From: Streptomyces scabichelini
GTDB lineage: Bacteria > Actinomycetota > Actinomycetes > Streptomycetales > Streptomycetaceae
Assembly (NCBI RefSeq): GCF_011045015.1
Contig: NZ_JAAKZY010000027.1
Coordinates: 1-64,000 of the forward strand
Length of the DNA: 64,000 nucleotides
Direction: 5' to 3'
Positions 8,621 to 16,450 of the stretch are shown one piece after another; position 1 is the first letter of the stretch, and the number at the start of each line of letters is the position of its first letter. The notes below the pieces were generated by a model. The model saw only the letters and a list, made by a program, of their open reading frames with translations, searched no databases and had not been told where the DNA came from. The translations under genes were made by a program, and so were the position numbers.

Positions 8621-9829
8621 ATGACTCTCTTACCTGCCGCACGTGTGCCCGCCACCGGTGTCCGGCGGCTGACGGCCACGCTGTACGGCTACGCGTTCCT
8701 CGACGACTTCGTCCTGCTCTACCCGGTGTACGCGCTGCTGTTCGCCGACACCGGTCTCTCGGTCTGGCAGATCTCCTCGCTCTTCGTGCTGTGGTCGCTG
8801 ACCGGCGTCCTCGTCGAGATCCCGTCCGGTGCCTGGGCCGACGCCGTCTCCCGGCGGATGCTGCTGTGGCTCGGGCCGCTGCTCGGCGCCGTCGGCTTCG
8901 CCCTGTGGGTGTTCGCCCCGTCCTATTGGGCGTTCGCGGTCGGCTTCGTGCTCTGGGGTGTCAGGGGAGCTCTCGGCTCCGGCGCGCTGGAGGCGCTGGT
9001 GTACGAGGAACTCGACCGGCTCGGAGCCGCCGACCGGTACGCGCGGGTCATGGGCCGTGCCCAGGCGGCCGGGATGGTCGGGGTCATGGCGGCCATGGGG
9101 CTGGCCGGACCGGTGCTCGCCATCGGCGGGTACCCGGCCGTGGGACTGGCCAGTGTGCTGGCCTGCCTGCTGACCGCGGCGGTCGCGGCCGGCTTCCCGG
9201 AACACCGGGACCACGACCGGGCCGCCGACGGCGACGGCTGGGCCGCGACACTGCGTGCCGGACTCGCCGAGGCGCGCGGCGACCGGTCCGTACGCAGTGC
9301 GCTGCTGCTCGTTCCCGCCGTCACCGCCGTGTGGGGCGCACTCGATGAGTACACGCCGCTGCTGGCGCGTGACACCGGGGTGCCGGACGGCGCTGTTCCC
9401 TGGTTGCTGCTGCTGATCTGGGCCGGGGCCACGGTCGGCGGACTGCTGGCCGGAGCGGCAGAGCGCCTGAGTACCACCGGACTTGCCGGGCTGCTCGCGG
9501 GCTCCGCCCTGGCCCTGGCCGTGGGCGCGGCGGCGGGGACACCGGCCGCCATCGGCCTTGTGGCCCTCGCTTTCGGCGGCTTCCAGCTGGCGAGCGTCCT
9601 GGCCGACGCCCGACTACAGGAGCGCATCAACGGCACGGGCCGGGCCACGCTCACCTCGGTCGCCGGTGTGGGCACCGACCTGACCACCATCACCGTGTAC
9701 GGCACGTACGCGTTGGCCGGCTCGACGGTCGGACACGGCTCCGCCTTCGCCCTGTTCGCGGTGCCGTACCTGGTGACGGCGCTGATCCTGACGGCTAGAA
9801 GACCGTCGGCCGCCACGGCACGACCGTGA
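8621..9829 (+). CDS. MFS transporter (probable drug or metabolite exporter)
   Basis: The predicted 402-residue protein has about 12 membrane helices and the MFS loop between helices 2 and 3 (GAWADAVSRR). I chose the ATG at 8621 because GGAAGG sits 5 bases before it and the upstream open frame does not look like transporter. Codon 4 is TTA (8630-8632), which in Streptomyces is read only by the bldA tRNA, so translation is probably limited to the developmental stage. An inverted repeat at 8508-8535 may be an operator. The 3' end overlaps the convergent secreted-protein gene by 35 bases. Confidence 0.85.
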   Translation: MTLLPAARVPATGVRRLTATLYGYAFLDDFVLLYPVYALLFADTGLSVWQISSLFVLWSLTGVLVEIPSGAWADAVSRRMLLWLGPLLGAVGFALWVFAPSYWAFAVGFVLWGVRGALGSGALEALVYEELDRLGAADRYARVMGRAQAAGMVGVMAAMGLAGPVLAIGGYPAVGLASVLACLLTAAVAAGFPEHRDHDRAADGDGWAATLRAGLAEARGDRSVRSALLLVPAVTAVWGALDEYTPLLARDTGVPDGAVPWLLLLIWAGATVGGLLAGAAERLSTTGLAGLLAGSALALAVGAAAGTPAAIGLVALAFGGFQLASVLADARLQERINGTGRATLTSVAGVGTDLTTITVYGTYALAGSTVGHGSAFALFAVPYLVTALILTARRPSAATARP

Positions 9830-10361
9830 AGTCGCCCGTGCCCTTCTTGACCTTCTCGAAGGGCGCGGAGCCGACGCACTTGGGCAGGTCCGGGGTCTCC
9901 ACCGGGCTGCCGACCGCGGCCCAGCTGTAGCCGAGGCGGTCGTGGCGGCGCAGGTCGTGGACGGTGATGCCGACGCGCTTGCCCTTGGCGCCGGGCAGGT
10001 CGCTGTCGGTGATGACACCGGAGACGACCGCCACCTTGCCGCCCGTGAGAAGGCAGTCGACCTTGGCCTTCGCCCAGGCGCCCGTGCCGTCCTGCCCATA
10101 GTGGCTCCACCGGAAGGTTCCGGTGGCCTTCAGCGGATCGTCGTTGTCCTTCGCCGCCAGGTGCGCGTCGAACGCGAACGTGATGTCGTCCCCGGCGGAC
10201 CGGTACAGCTTCGCGCTGCCGGTGAGCGCGGCGGCCTCCCGGGCCTTGTGCTCGTCGCCTCCGGACGCGGCGGCGGTGCCGGCGGCCCCGGCAGCCCCGG
10301 CGGCCAGAAGCAGGGCGGCGCCGAGTGCGATGATCTTCGTACGACGGGCGAGGCGGCTCAT
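9795..10361 (-). CDS. Small secreted protein of unknown function
   Basis: I do not recognise a family. The 188-residue protein starts with a typical signal peptide (basic MSRLARRTK, then an alanine-rich hydrophobic run to about residue 32), so it is probably exported. The mature part is mixed in composition, contains two cysteines (CLLTG and PKCVG) that could form a disulfide, and has no recognisable catalytic motif. GAAGGGACC precedes the ATG as a ribosome site. Its 3' end overlaps the convergent MFS gene. Confidence 0.75.
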   Translation of the reverse strand: MSRLARRTKIIALGAALLLAAGAAGAAGTAAASGGDEHKAREAAALTGSAKLYRSAGDDITFAFDAHLAAKDNDDPLKATGTFRWSHYGQDGTGAWAKAKVDCLLTGGKVAVVSGVITDSDLPGAKGKRVGITVHDLRRHDRLGYSWAAVGSPVETPDLPKCVGSAPFEKVKKGTGDFTVVPWRPTVF

Positions 10362-10627
10362 GTCGGTCCCTTCGGCAGGCGATTCGGACAGCTCTCACTG
10401 TCCTGGCGCCGGTACCCCGCACACATCGTGCCGCGGACGTCACCACCCCTCCGCCGCGCGGCGGGCCTCACACAACTGACCTGCGCCCACGGGAGGACGA
10501 GCCGTCGTGCCGGAGTAGCGAGGGACACGCGGCACCCTCTCGTCCTGCGCCGGCCCGGGCAGAGGTCCCGCCCGCCGGTTCCCGACGCGGCAACTCAGGG
10601 CCGCCGGCAGCCCACGCCGCCGGGCCG

Positions 10628-10687
10628 CGCAACGAATCGCCGCGCGGCTGCCGACGCGCGCAACGATTCCTCCTCCGATGCGCAACG
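10628..10687 (+). promoter_or_regulatory. Three phased CGCAACG direct repeats (candidate activator site)
   Basis: CGCAACG occurs at 10628-10634, 10659-10665 and 10681-10687. The spacings of 31 and 22 bases are close to three and two helical turns, so all copies face the same side of the DNA. They end 9 bases before a -35-like TTGTCC. This is the layout expected for a multimeric regulator such as an Lrp-type protein; no regulator gene is adjacent. Confidence 0.45.
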
Positions 10688-10695
10688 GCTCCGTC

Positions 10696-10725
10696 TTGTC
10701 CGGCGGAAGCCGCCGACCGTACCGT
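10696..10725 (+). promoter_or_regulatory. Predicted promoter of amidase-flavoenzyme operon
   Basis: A -35-like TTGTCC (10696-10701) and a -10-like TACCGT (10720-10725) are separated by 18 bases, about 56 bases before the ATG at 10782. The match to the vegetative consensus is moderate. Confidence 0.4.
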
Positions 10726-10781
10726 CTAATTGGCCACCTGCCCGGCCCCCAGCCCCCCTTCGCTTCCGGTGAGGAACACGC

Positions 10782-11579
10782 ATGCGCACCGCCCTGCTCC
10801 AGAGCTCCGGACGTCCCGGCTCTGTTGCCGCGAACCTCAAGGTTCTCGACGAGGCCGCGGGCCGTGCCGCCGCCGCGGGGGCCGGGCTGCTGGTGGTGCC
10901 GGAGATGTTCCTGACCGGGTACGCGATCGGGAACGACGTGCACCGGCTGGCCGAGACCGCGGACGGGGATTCCGCCGACGCGGTCGCGGAGATCGCCGGG
11001 CGGCACGGCCTCGCGGTCGTCTACGGCTACCCGGAGCGTGACGGCGAGACCGTTTTCAACTCCGCCCAGCTGATCGCCGCCGACGGCACCCGTCTCGCCA
11101 ACTACCGCAAGACCCACCTCTTCGGCTGTTTCGAGCGCGACCACTTCACGCCGGGCGACGAGCCGGTGGTCCAGGCCCAGCTCGGCGGCTTCCGCGTCGG
11201 CCTCATGATCTGCTACGACGTGGAGTTCCCGGAGAACGTCCGCGCGCACGCCCTCGCCGGCACCGACCTGCTCGTGGTGCCCACGGCCCAGATGCACCCG
11301 TTCCAGTTCGTCGCCGAGTCCGTCGTACCGGTGCGCGCCTTCGAGAACCAGATGTACGTCGCGTACGTCAACCGGGCCGGCGAGGAAGGGGAGTTCGAGT
11401 TCATCGGGCTCTCCACGCTGGCCGGACCCGACGGGGTGGCCCGAGCCCGCGCAGGCCGGGGCGAGGAGCTGCTCCTCGCCGACGCCGACCCCACCTTCCT
11501 GGCGGCCTCGCGCGAGGCGAACCCGTATCTGAGGGACCGCCGCCCCGGCCTCTACGGGTCCCTGGTCCGAGCGATCTGA
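10782..11579 (+). CDS. Nitrilase-superfamily carbon-nitrogen hydrolase (probable amidase)
   Basis: The 265-residue protein carries the complete catalytic triad of the nitrilase superfamily: Glu41 in VVPEMFLTGY, Lys110 in YRKTHLFG and Cys144 in ICYDVEFPE. Enzymes of this length usually hydrolyse amides rather than nitriles. It is cytoplasmic, preceded by GTGAGGA, and followed after 57 bases by an amine-oxidase-like flavoenzyme. In bacteria, flavin monooxygenases of that kind turn aromatic amino acids into the corresponding acetamide, so this enzyme is a good candidate for hydrolysing that amide. The substrate assignment is inference from the pairing. Confidence 0.88.
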   Translation: MRTALLQSSGRPGSVAANLKVLDEAAGRAAAAGAGLLVVPEMFLTGYAIGNDVHRLAETADGDSADAVAEIAGRHGLAVVYGYPERDGETVFNSAQLIAADGTRLANYRKTHLFGCFERDHFTPGDEPVVQAQLGGFRVGLMICYDVEFPENVRAHALAGTDLLVVPTAQMHPFQFVAESVVPVRAFENQMYVAYVNRAGEEGEFEFIGLSTLAGPDGVARARAGRGEELLLADADPTFLAASREANPYLRDRRPGLYGSLVRAI

Positions 11580-11636
11580 GAACGACCTCAACCCACAGCC
11601 CCACCCCGAGCTTCACCTGCAAGGAGTCCGTACCCC

Positions 11637-13343
11637 ATGACGTCCACGGTGCCCCCCGCCGTCCCGCACACCGACGCCCAGCCGCCGATCACCATGTTCG
11701 GCCCGGACTTCCCGTACGCGTACGACGACTTCCTGGCGCACCCGGCGGGCCTCGGCCAGTTGCCGGCGACCGAACACGGCACCGAGATCGCGGTCATCGG
11801 CGGTGGCCTGTCCGGCATCGTGGCGGCGTACGAGCTGATGAAGATGGGACTCAGGCCCGTCGTGTACGAGGCCGACCGGATCGGCGGGCGGCTGCGGACC
11901 GTCGGCTTCGAGGGCTGCGACCCGTCCCTGACCGCCGAGATGGGCGCCATGCGCTTCCCGCCGTCCTCCACGGCGCTCCAGCACTACATCGACCTGGCCG
12001 GTCTGGAGACCCGTCCCTTCCCCAACCCCCTTGCCGAGGTGACACCTTCGACGGTCGTCGATCTCAAGGGCGAGTCGCACTACGCCGAGACCATCGAGGA
12101 CCTGCCCGAGGTCTACCGCCAGGTGGCGGCGGCCTGGCACGCCTGCCTCGAAGACGGCGCCGACTTCTCCGACATGAACCAGGCCATGCGCGAGCGCGAC
12201 GTCCCGCGCATCCGCGAGATCTGGGCGAGGCTCGTCGAGAAGCTCGACAACCAGACCTTCTACGGCTTCCTCTGCGACTCGGAGGCCTTCAAGTCCTTCC
12301 GGCACCGCGAGATCTTCGGCCAGGTCGGCTTCGGCACAGGCGGCTGGGACACGGACTTCCCCAACTCGATCCTCGAGATCCTGCGCGTTGTGTACACCGA
12401 GGCCGACGACCACCACCGCGGCATCGTCGGCGGCAGCCAGCAACTCCCGCTCCGGCTCTGGGAACGCGAGCCGGAGAAGATCGTGCACTGGCCGTACGGG
12501 ACGTCACTCGCGAAGCTGCACGAGGGAACCCCGCGGCCCGCCGTGACGCGCCTCAACCGCACGGCCGGCAACCGGATCACCGTGACGGACGCGAACGGCG
12601 ACATCCGTACGTACCAGGCGGCGATCTTCACCGCCCAGTCCTGGATGCTGCTCTCCAAGGTCGACTGCGACGACTCGCTCTTCCCGATCGACCACTGGAC
12701 GGCGATCGAGCGCACCCACTACATGGAGTCGAGCAAGCTCTTCGTGCCGGTCGACCGGCCGTTCTGGCTGGACAAGGCCGTCGACGACAGGGGAAACCCG
12801 ACCGGGCGCGACGTCATGTCGATGACCCTCACCGACCGTATGACGCGCGGGACCTACCTCCTCGACGACGGCCCGGACAGGCCCGCCGTCATCTGCCTCT
12901 CCTACACCTGGTGCGACGACAGCCTGAAGTGGCTGCCGCTGTCCGCGAACGAGCGGATGGAGGTCATGCTGAAGTCGCTCGGCGAGATCTACCCGAACGT
13001 CGACATCAGGAAGCACATCATCGGCAACCCGGTGACCGTGTCCTGGGAGAACGAGCCCTACTTCATGGGCGCGTTCAAGGCCAACCTGCCCGGCCACTAC
13101 CGCTACCAGCGGCGCCTGTTCACGCACTTCATGCAGGACCGGCTCCCCGAGGACAAGCGCGGCATCTTCCTCGCGGGCGACGACATCTCCTGGACGGCCG
13201 GCTGGGCCGAGGGCGCCGTGCAGACCGCGCTGAACGCCGTGTGGGGTGTCATGCACTACCTCGGCGGGCGGACCGACCCGGCCAACCCCGGGCCCGGCGA
13301 CGTCTACGACGAGATCGCGCCGGTGGAACTGCCCGAGGACTGA
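11637..13343 (+). CDS. FAD-dependent amine/amino-acid oxidase (tryptophan monooxygenase-like)
   Basis: The 568-residue flavoenzyme has an N-terminal dinucleotide fold (IAVIGGGLSGIVAAYELMKM) with the second FAD contact RIGGRLRTV. It ends with the C-terminal FAD motif of monoamine oxidases (AGDDISWTAGWAEGAVQTAL). Its length exceeds simple amine oxidases and matches the group holding tryptophan 2-monooxygenase and the deaminating-decarboxylating L-phenylalanine oxidase. AAGGAG sits 10 bases before the ATG. With the amidase just upstream it could convert an aromatic amino acid to its acetamide. Plain deamination to a keto acid is the alternative. Confidence 0.87.
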   Translation: MTSTVPPAVPHTDAQPPITMFGPDFPYAYDDFLAHPAGLGQLPATEHGTEIAVIGGGLSGIVAAYELMKMGLRPVVYEADRIGGRLRTVGFEGCDPSLTAEMGAMRFPPSSTALQHYIDLAGLETRPFPNPLAEVTPSTVVDLKGESHYAETIEDLPEVYRQVAAAWHACLEDGADFSDMNQAMRERDVPRIREIWARLVEKLDNQTFYGFLCDSEAFKSFRHREIFGQVGFGTGGWDTDFPNSILEILRVVYTEADDHHRGIVGGSQQLPLRLWEREPEKIVHWPYGTSLAKLHEGTPRPAVTRLNRTAGNRITVTDANGDIRTYQAAIFTAQSWMLLSKVDCDDSLFPIDHWTAIERTHYMESSKLFVPVDRPFWLDKAVDDRGNPTGRDVMSMTLTDRMTRGTYLLDDGPDRPAVICLSYTWCDDSLKWLPLSANERMEVMLKSLGEIYPNVDIRKHIIGNPVTVSWENEPYFMGAFKANLPGHYRYQRRLFTHFMQDRLPEDKRGIFLAGDDISWTAGWAEGAVQTALNAVWGVMHYLGGRTDPANPGPGDVYDEIAPVELPED

Positions 13344-13350
13344 GGCCGGG

Positions 13351-13413
13351 CCGGTCGGCCACCTCAGAGAGCCGGCCGGCCGCATCGGAGAGCCGGTCGG
13401 CCGCCTCAGAGAA
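13351..13413. repeat. Three tandem 21-bp repeats between convergent genes
   Basis: Three 21-base units follow each other at 13351-13371, 13372-13392 and 13393-13413. Each reads roughly CCGGTCGGCC then RCMTCRGAGAR, with two to four differences between units. They fill the gap between the stops of the flavoenzyme and the F420-type oxidoreductase genes. Confidence 0.8.
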
Positions 13414-13423
13414 ACGCAGAACG

Positions 13424-14356
13424 TCAGATGCCGGCCGCCCGTGCCGCCGTGAACACCTCGGCGGCCACGTCCTTGAGCTCCTGGGCGTCCCGCGTCGAGG
13501 CCTGGATGTCGAGGAAGAACTCGTCGAGGCCGACCTCGGCGTGGGCCTTGAGGTCCGTCACGATCTGGTCGACGTTGCCCTGGAACGGGGCGCGGTCGGC
13601 GCCGTCGTATGCCTTCGCGGTGTACTGCACGTTGTTCACCCGTACCACCGTCTCGATCGGCCTGGTACGGCCGCGCTCGGCCGCCAGGTCCTGCACCTGC
13701 CGCCACTGTGCGGCCAGCTGCTCGGCGCCCATGGCGATCGGCAGCCAGCCGTCGGCGCGGTCGACGAGCCGGGTCAGTGCCTTCTTGCTGTTGGCGGGCA
13801 GCAGGATCGGGATCGTTCGGGCGGGCTTGGGTCCGACCACGGCGGACGCGATCTTGGTGAGGCGGCCCTCGTACACCACCGGGTCGGGGCCCCACGCCGC
13901 CTGGCACACGTCGAGAACCTCGTCCAGGACCTTGCCGCGCTCCTCGAACGGCGCGACGCCCGCGGCCGCGTACTCGTCCAGCGACCAGCCCGTGCCCAAG
14001 CCCGCCACCACCCGGCCGCCGCTGGCCGCGTCCAGCGTCCCGAGCGCCTTGGCCAGCTGGAGCGGGCCGTGCAGCGGGGCGACGAGGACACCCGTGCCGA
14101 GCCGGACCCGCTCGGTGGCCGTGACCGCCAGCGTCAGCGTGACCAGCGGCTCGGGGACGCCGCGGTAGTGCTCGGGCCAGGGCAGGCCCGGGACGCCGTA
14201 CAGGCCCTGCGTCGTCGGCTCCGGGAACAGGGCGCGCTCGTACACCCACAAGCTCTCGTAGCCGATCTGCTCGGCGGTGCGTGCCACATCGGGCACGTCC
14301 TTCCCGATGTCGTACTGCCGCCCCTGAGGAAGGCTCAGACCCAACCGAGTGGCCAT
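13424..14356 (-). CDS. LLM-class F420-dependent oxidoreductase
   Basis: The 310-residue protein has the luciferase-like TIM-barrel fold signature of actinobacterial F420-dependent enzymes: GLSLPQGRQYD, IGYESLWVYER, RVRLGTGVLVAPLHGPLQLAK and VVAGLGTGWSLDEYAAAGV. Such enzymes use coenzyme F420 or FMN to oxidise or reduce unknown small molecules. AAAGGAG lies 8 bases before the ATG. It is convergent with the flavoenzyme gene and shares no obvious pathway with it. Confidence 0.9.
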   Translation of the reverse strand: MATRLGLSLPQGRQYDIGKDVPDVARTAEQIGYESLWVYERALFPEPTTQGLYGVPGLPWPEHYRGVPEPLVTLTLAVTATERVRLGTGVLVAPLHGPLQLAKALGTLDAASGGRVVAGLGTGWSLDEYAAAGVAPFEERGKVLDEVLDVCQAAWGPDPVVYEGRLTKIASAVVGPKPARTIPILLPANSKKALTRLVDRADGWLPIAMGAEQLAAQWRQVQDLAAERGRTRPIETVVRVNNVQYTAKAYDGADRAPFQGNVDQIVTDLKAHAEVGLDEFFLDIQASTRDAQELKDVAAEVFTAARAAGI

Positions 14357-14454
14357 GCGTACGCTCCTTTGCGTCGGTTCGCTTCAGGCTGTTCAACGGT
14401 CAACCTAACGCGCGCGTACCCTGATTCGGCGGTGCATCAGCCGGTGTGGCCGGA

Positions 14455-15141
14455 TCAATCCGGCAGCGGCGTGAGCAGCATCCGGCCCGCAAGACCGACC
14501 GCCGCGTCCAGGCGGCGGGCGCACTCGTCGGCGAGGTCGGGCAGCGCACGCAGGGCCCACAGTGCGCGGGCGGCCGACCACGCTCCGTCCCGGGCCCGCT
14601 CCAGGCTCCACGCGCCGACCAGATGGGTGAGCGGGTCGGCGATCTGGAGGACGTCGGGGCCCGGCATCAGATCTTCGCGGATGCGCTCCTCCAGCGTGGT
14701 GAGGATGTCACCCACGCGGTCGAACTCGTCCTCCAGGTCGACGGGATCGCAGCCGAGCGTACGACAGGTGTCCAGTACCGCGAGCGCCAAGTCGTACCCG
14801 ATGTGCGCATTGATGCCCGCCAGCGCGAACTGCAGCGGTCGTACACCGGGATGGCGCCGGAACTGGAACAGCGGCTGCCAGCAGGCGGGTGGACGGCGCT
14901 CCTGCGCGACCGCGTCGACGGCCGCGAGGTAGCGCTCCGCGAACCGTACGTCCAGCGTGATCGCGGCGTACGCGTCGGTGAAGTGACCTGCGTCCACGTG
15001 CCGGTCGACCTCCTCGGTCACCGCGAGGTAGACGCGGTTGAAGACCGCGACGCCGTCCCGTTCCGGCCAGTCGGCGCTCAGCGCGCGCATACGGGAGACG
15101 ACCACGTCCACGGGAGTCATGACATATTCCAACTGCACCAT
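14455..15141 (-). CDS. DUF5995 family protein
   Basis: The 228-residue cytoplasmic protein matches my memory of the actinobacterial DUF5995 family, whose function is unknown. It is largely alpha-helical, with conserved-looking motifs FNRVYLAVTEEV, HFTDAYAAITLDVRFAERYL and FALAGINAHIGYDLALAV. The many histidines and acidic residues could bind metal, but I see no named motif. Start is uncertain between 15141 and an internal ATG at 15120 (MTPVDVVV). It is divergent from the GH6 gene, with about 100 bases between. Confidence 0.78.
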   Translation of the reverse strand: MVQLEYVMTPVDVVVSRMRALSADWPERDGVAVFNRVYLAVTEEVDRHVDAGHFTDAYAAITLDVRFAERYLAAVDAVAQERRPPACWQPLFQFRRHPGVRPLQFALAGINAHIGYDLALAVLDTCRTLGCDPVDLEDEFDRVGDILTTLEERIREDLMPGPDVLQIADPLTHLVGAWSLERARDGAWSAARALWALRALPDLADECARRLDAAVGLAGRMLLTPLPD

Positions 15142-15241
15142 GCGGGCAGGGTCCCAGTCTTACGCTGGCCCGAGGGCCGCCGGGCCGAACGTTTCCCCAG
15201 AACGGGGGAAGAGGCTCGACCTGGAGGAGGGGGAGCACCAC

Positions 15242-16450
15242 GTGTCAGGCAAACGTGCCCAGCGCCTGGCTGAACGCAGGGCCGAGCGCAGGCGTGCCGC
15301 CGGGCGCGGCACCATGCTGACCGTGGCATCCGCCGTGGTCGCGGTCGGCACCGCGACGGGGATGATCTCCGCACTCGACGGCGGACGCGGCAGCGACGAG
15401 GCCCGCCCCGAGGTGACGAACTCGCCGCTCCTGGAGCCGGGTCCGGCCGTGCCGACCTCCTCGCCCTCGAAGACGTCCGCCGCGCCGTCTCCTTCCCCGT
15501 CCTCGTCCCCGTCTTCGGCCAAGCCGAGCCCCAAGCCCGCCAAGTCCTCGAAGCCCGAGACGCAGCAGCCGAAGACCGCCGCCGTGTCCACTCAGCTCTA
15601 CCGCTACCCCGAGTCCCAGGTGCTCGACTGGGTCAGCGCCAACCGCGACGACCCGCGCCGCGCGCTCATAGAGTCCCGGATAGCGGACCGTCCGGCGGCG
15701 GTGTGGTTCGCGGACTACACCCCGTCGACCATCATCGAGCGGGTCAGGGCGGTCACGTCCGGTGCCGCGGCCAAGGGGAGCGTCCCGGTCGTCGTGCCGT
15801 ACGCGATACCGCAGCGCGACTGCGGCGGCTACTCCGAAGGCGGGGCGCCGGATCTCGACGCGTACGACGCCTGGATCGACAAGTTCGCGGCGGGCCTCGG
15901 CTCCGGCGAGGTCGTCGTGATCCTGGAACCCGACGCCCTGGCCCAGTCCGACTGCCTCTCGGCGGGTGACCGGGCCGACCGCTTCGCCTCGCTGGCCCGC
16001 GCGGGCCGGGTCCTCAAGGCCGCGAACCCGGAGGCCCGGGTCTATTACGACGCGGGCCACTCCGACTGGAACTCCCCCTCGAAACAGGCCTCGTTGCTGC
16101 GCCAGGCCGGCGCCGCCTCGGCCGCCGGCTCCGACGGCATCTTCAGCAACGTCTCCAACTTCAACAGTACGAACAACGAGATCGCGTACGTCCGGCAGAC
16201 CCTCGACGCGCTCGGCGGACCCGCGGGCCTCGGTGCCGTGATCGACACGAGCCGTAACGGTAACGGCGCCCCACCCAACGGCGAGTGGTGCGACCCGGCC
16301 GGCCGGAAACTGGGGCAGGCGCCGACCCTGCGCACCGGTCAGGCACGGATCGACGCCTACCTGTGGGTGAAGCTGCCGGGCGAGTCCGACGGCTGCAAGG
16401 GCGCACCGGGAACGTTCACGCCCGACTACGCCTACGACTTGGCGCGCTGA
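15242..16450 (+). CDS. Glycoside hydrolase family 6 (endoglucanase/cellobiohydrolase-like)
   Basis: The 402-residue protein starts at GTG after a very strong ribosome site (GGAGGAGGGGGAG). A basic cytoplasmic head of about 25 residues precedes one hydrophobic segment (MLTVASAVVAVGTATGMISA), so it is either secreted or anchored. A Ser/Pro/Lys linker of about 50 residues follows. The catalytic domain shows GH6 features: the catalytic Asp region in YAIPQRDCGGYSEGG, the acid motif VVVILEPDALAQSDC, and IDTSRNGNGAPPNGEWCDP. It would hydrolyse beta-1,4-glucan outside the cell. No carbohydrate-binding module is present. Confidence 0.9.
   Translation: MSGKRAQRLAERRAERRRAAGRGTMLTVASAVVAVGTATGMISALDGGRGSDEARPEVTNSPLLEPGPAVPTSSPSKTSAAPSPSPSSSPSSAKPSPKPAKSSKPETQQPKTAAVSTQLYRYPESQVLDWVSANRDDPRRALIESRIADRPAAVWFADYTPSTIIERVRAVTSGAAAKGSVPVVVPYAIPQRDCGGYSEGGAPDLDAYDAWIDKFAAGLGSGEVVVILEPDALAQSDCLSAGDRADRFASLARAGRVLKAANPEARVYYDAGHSDWNSPSKQASLLRQAGAASAAGSDGIFSNVSNFNSTNNEIAYVRQTLDALGGPAGLGAVIDTSRNGNGAPPNGEWCDPAGRKLGQAPTLRTGQARIDAYLWVKLPGESDGCKGAPGTFTPDYAYDLAR

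Larger units (their letters stand above)
10362..10781. other. Long intergenic region between divergent genes
   Basis: No gene is visible in these 420 bases. The region holds the promoters of the secreted protein (leftward) and of the amidase-flavoenzyme pair (rightward). The right half contains three phased CGCAACG repeats and a plausible promoter, annotated separately. The left half shows nothing else that I can interpret. Confidence 0.6.

Noticed and set aside
12504..14396. Very long minus-strand frame spanning the flavoenzyme and the F420-type oxidoreductase
   Set aside because: It combines a shadow of the flavoenzyme with an out-of-frame shadow of the oxidoreductase gene. The true gene (13424-14356) is in another frame with a good ribosome site.
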